From Bacillota bacterium (GTDB lineage Bacteria; Bacillota; Clostridia; Lachnospirales; Cellulosilyticaceae): 6,973 nt of DNA. This document shows positions 5,816 through 6,973 of this stretch, in pieces; position 1 is the first letter of the stretch; each line of letters opens with the position of its first letter. The DNA lies in NCBI GenBank assembly GCA_023415525.1, contig JAEZKI010000473.1, positions 1 to 6,973 on the forward strand, read 5' to 3'. The translations under genes were made by a program, and so were the position numbers. Below the pieces are notes generated by a model. That model ran no database searches. It was given only the letters and a program-made list of their open reading frames with translations, and was not told the DNA's origin.

Positions 5816-6820
5816 TTATGGTCGAGTGGTCTCACGCAAAATAAGCTCTGGTTCAATAACAATATGACGCATACTTCCCAATGTTCCCTCTATACGATGA
5901 ATAAGCATCTTAGAGATCTGTGTTGCCATTTCATAAATAGGTTGTGACACTGTTGAAAGATTAGGGTCAAATACTTGCCCTAATTCAATGCCATCAAACC
6001 CAATAATTTCTACATCCTCTGGAATACGCTTGCCTATAGACTTTAAATACTTAATGACACCAATGGCAATCACATCCCCACCTACAAAAAGGGCATCAAT
6101 ATCCTGGGTATAGCTCATAAGTTTTTTAGCCATTTCCATTCCTGAGTTTATAGTAAAATCGCCAAAAAGCATGAGGTTCTCATCTATCGGTTGGTTTCTC
6201 ATCTTAAAGGCCTTCTCATAACCCTTCTTCCGTTCAATGGTATTGACTACTTCTTTTTTTCCACCTAAAAAAGCGATTTTTTGGTTTCCCTTATCCATTA
6301 AATACAGAGTGGCACTCATAGCACCATTAATATTGTTAACACTTACACTTGCATCAATATTACTTGTATTAAGTACACGGTCGACACAAACAATGGGGAT
6401 ATTATACTGTTTGATAATATCTAGAATCTCCATGTTATCCATTCCCGTAGCTAATATAATGCCATCTACTCGTTTATCTACGAAAGAATATAAATGGCGC
6501 TTTTCTTTTTCACTATCATTATCCGAATTACACAAAAAAATCGTATAGCCTAAGTCGCTTAAATAATCATCTATTCCCCTTACCAATTGTGGAAAATAAG
6601 GGTTTGTAATATCTGGTACGACTACACCTATCATCTTACTCTCTACACCTGCAATGCTTCTTGCCAAGACATTAGGCCTATAATTTAATTCCTTTATGGT
6701 TTCTAATATACGTTCCTTGGTATCTGCTCCTACACCCTCTGATTTATTATTAATAACGCGTGAAACAGTTGCTTTGGAGACACCACATATTTTTGCGATA
6801 TCTGAAATGGTATAGTTCAT
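5816..6820 (-). CDS. LacI-family transcriptional regulator
   Basis: A 334-residue repressor of standard LacI/GalR length. Residues 1-25 form the helix-turn-helix (TISDIAKICGVSKATVSRVI). The hinge helix follows as YRPNVLARSIAG (47-58), whose leucine is expected to insert at the central CG step of the operator. A periplasmic-binding-protein-like sensor domain starts at about 62 with IGVVVPDITNPYFPQLVRGI. It continues with VDGIILA (118-124), IPIVCVDR (141-148), GGDVIAIG (247-254) and IIGFDGIELG...PNLSTVSQP (272-294). It should act as a cytoplasmic dimer that releases DNA when a sugar or related effector binds. The transporter operon starts directly downstream on the same strand, and an ACCGGT palindrome lies at its transcription start, so that operon is the probable target. 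The ATG at 6820 has AAGGA 9 bases upstream. The usual Asp-Asn pair before NGA is Asn-Asn here (162-163), a minor departure. Confidence 0.93.
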   Translation of the reverse strand: MNYTISDIAKICGVSKATVSRVINNKSEGVGADTKERILETIKELNYRPNVLARSIAGVESKMIGVVVPDITNPYFPQLVRGIDDYLSDLGYTIFLCNSDNDSEKEKRHLYSFVDKRVDGIILATGMDNMEILDIIKQYNIPIVCVDRVLNTSNIDASVSVNNINGAMSATLYLMDKGNQKIAFLGGKKEVVNTIERKKGYEKAFKMRNQPIDENLMLFGDFTINSGMEMAKKLMSYTQDIDALFVGGDVIAIGVIKYLKSIGKRIPEDVEIIGFDGIELGQVFDPNLSTVSQPIYEMATQISKMLIHRIEGTLGSMRHIVIEPELILRETTRP

Positions 6821-6859
6821 CTTCTACGTTCCTTTCCCTTTTCTACATGTATTAATGCT

Positions 6860-6888
6860 ATATTATCTATTTTTTGCAATATTAGCAA
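6860..6888 (-). promoter_or_regulatory. Possible promoter of the LacI-family gene
   Basis: TTGCTA (6888-6883), 17 bases and TAATAT (6865-6860) on the minus strand are an acceptable sigma-A-type pair, about 35 bases before the expected ribosome-binding site. The region is so AT-rich that several alternatives exist, so this is a best guess. Confidence 0.35.
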
Positions 6889-6933
6889 TTAATTTATTAA
6901 AATATTAGAATATACAAAAAAATATATTAAAAT

Positions 6934-6973
6934 GTGTTATTGTATATTTTAAAAATTAATATTATAATAACAC
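6934..6973. repeat. Inverted repeat at the right window edge
   Basis: GTGTTATT (6934-6941) and AATAACAC (6966-6973) are perfect 8-base inverted arms around a 24-base AT-rich centre. The right arm ends exactly at the window edge and may continue. It lies more than 110 bases upstream of the LacI-family gene. It could be a regulatory site or part of an upstream gene's terminator. The function is unknown. Confidence 0.4.

Noticed and set aside
6237..6548. Open reading frame of 103 codons on the plus strand
   Set aside because: It is antisense to the sensor domain of the well-supported LacI-family gene, and its hydrophobic translation looks like a frame shadow.

Overview
The window is AT-rich, and all seven genes I can support read on the minus strand. 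Strong AGGAGG/AAGGA ribosome-binding sites, sigma-A-like promoters, a lipoprotein sugar-binding protein with an 'FTGC' lipobox, LplB/YtcP-type permeases and a yjdF-type riboswitch all point to a low-GC Firmicute. A member of the Clostridia resembling the Lachnospiraceae or Cellulosilyticum group is most likely. That placement is inferred from sequence character only.

Right to left, in the direction of transcription, a LacI-family repressor gene (6820-5816) comes first. It is followed by a 171-base AT-rich intergenic stretch holding a well-formed promoter (TTGTAA-N17-TATAAT) and, just after the expected transcription start, an ACCGGT-centred candidate LacI-type operator. Next is a carbohydrate uptake operon of four genes: two ABC permeases (5644-4688 and 4678-3797), a large lipoprotein solute-binding protein (3759-2233) and an ADP-ribosylglycohydrolase-family hydrolase (2206-1220). 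It ends at a long inverted-repeat terminator (1207-1157). No ATPase gene is present, so the importer probably borrows a shared MsmX-type ATPase.

The second transcription unit starts at a promoter (TTGTGA-N17-TATAAT, 1098-1070). Its leader looks like a yjdF (azaaromatic-sensing) riboswitch and carries an exact 7-base anti-Shine-Dalgarno sequence. The leader precedes yjdF itself (DUF2992, 927-511). Fifteen bases later begins a GH13 alpha-glucosidase, of which only the first 165 residues lie in the window.

The working picture is a LacI-controlled oligosaccharide or glycoside importer carrying its own intracellular ADP-ribosylglycohydrolase-like enzyme, next to a riboswitch-controlled unit that links the poorly understood YjdF protein to an intracellular alpha-glucosidase. 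I see no mobile elements, CRISPR arrays, tRNA or rRNA. The least ordinary points are the riboswitch-yjdF-glucosidase arrangement, the ARH-family gene inside a sugar-transport operon, and a second copy of the operator core inside the solute-binding protein gene.
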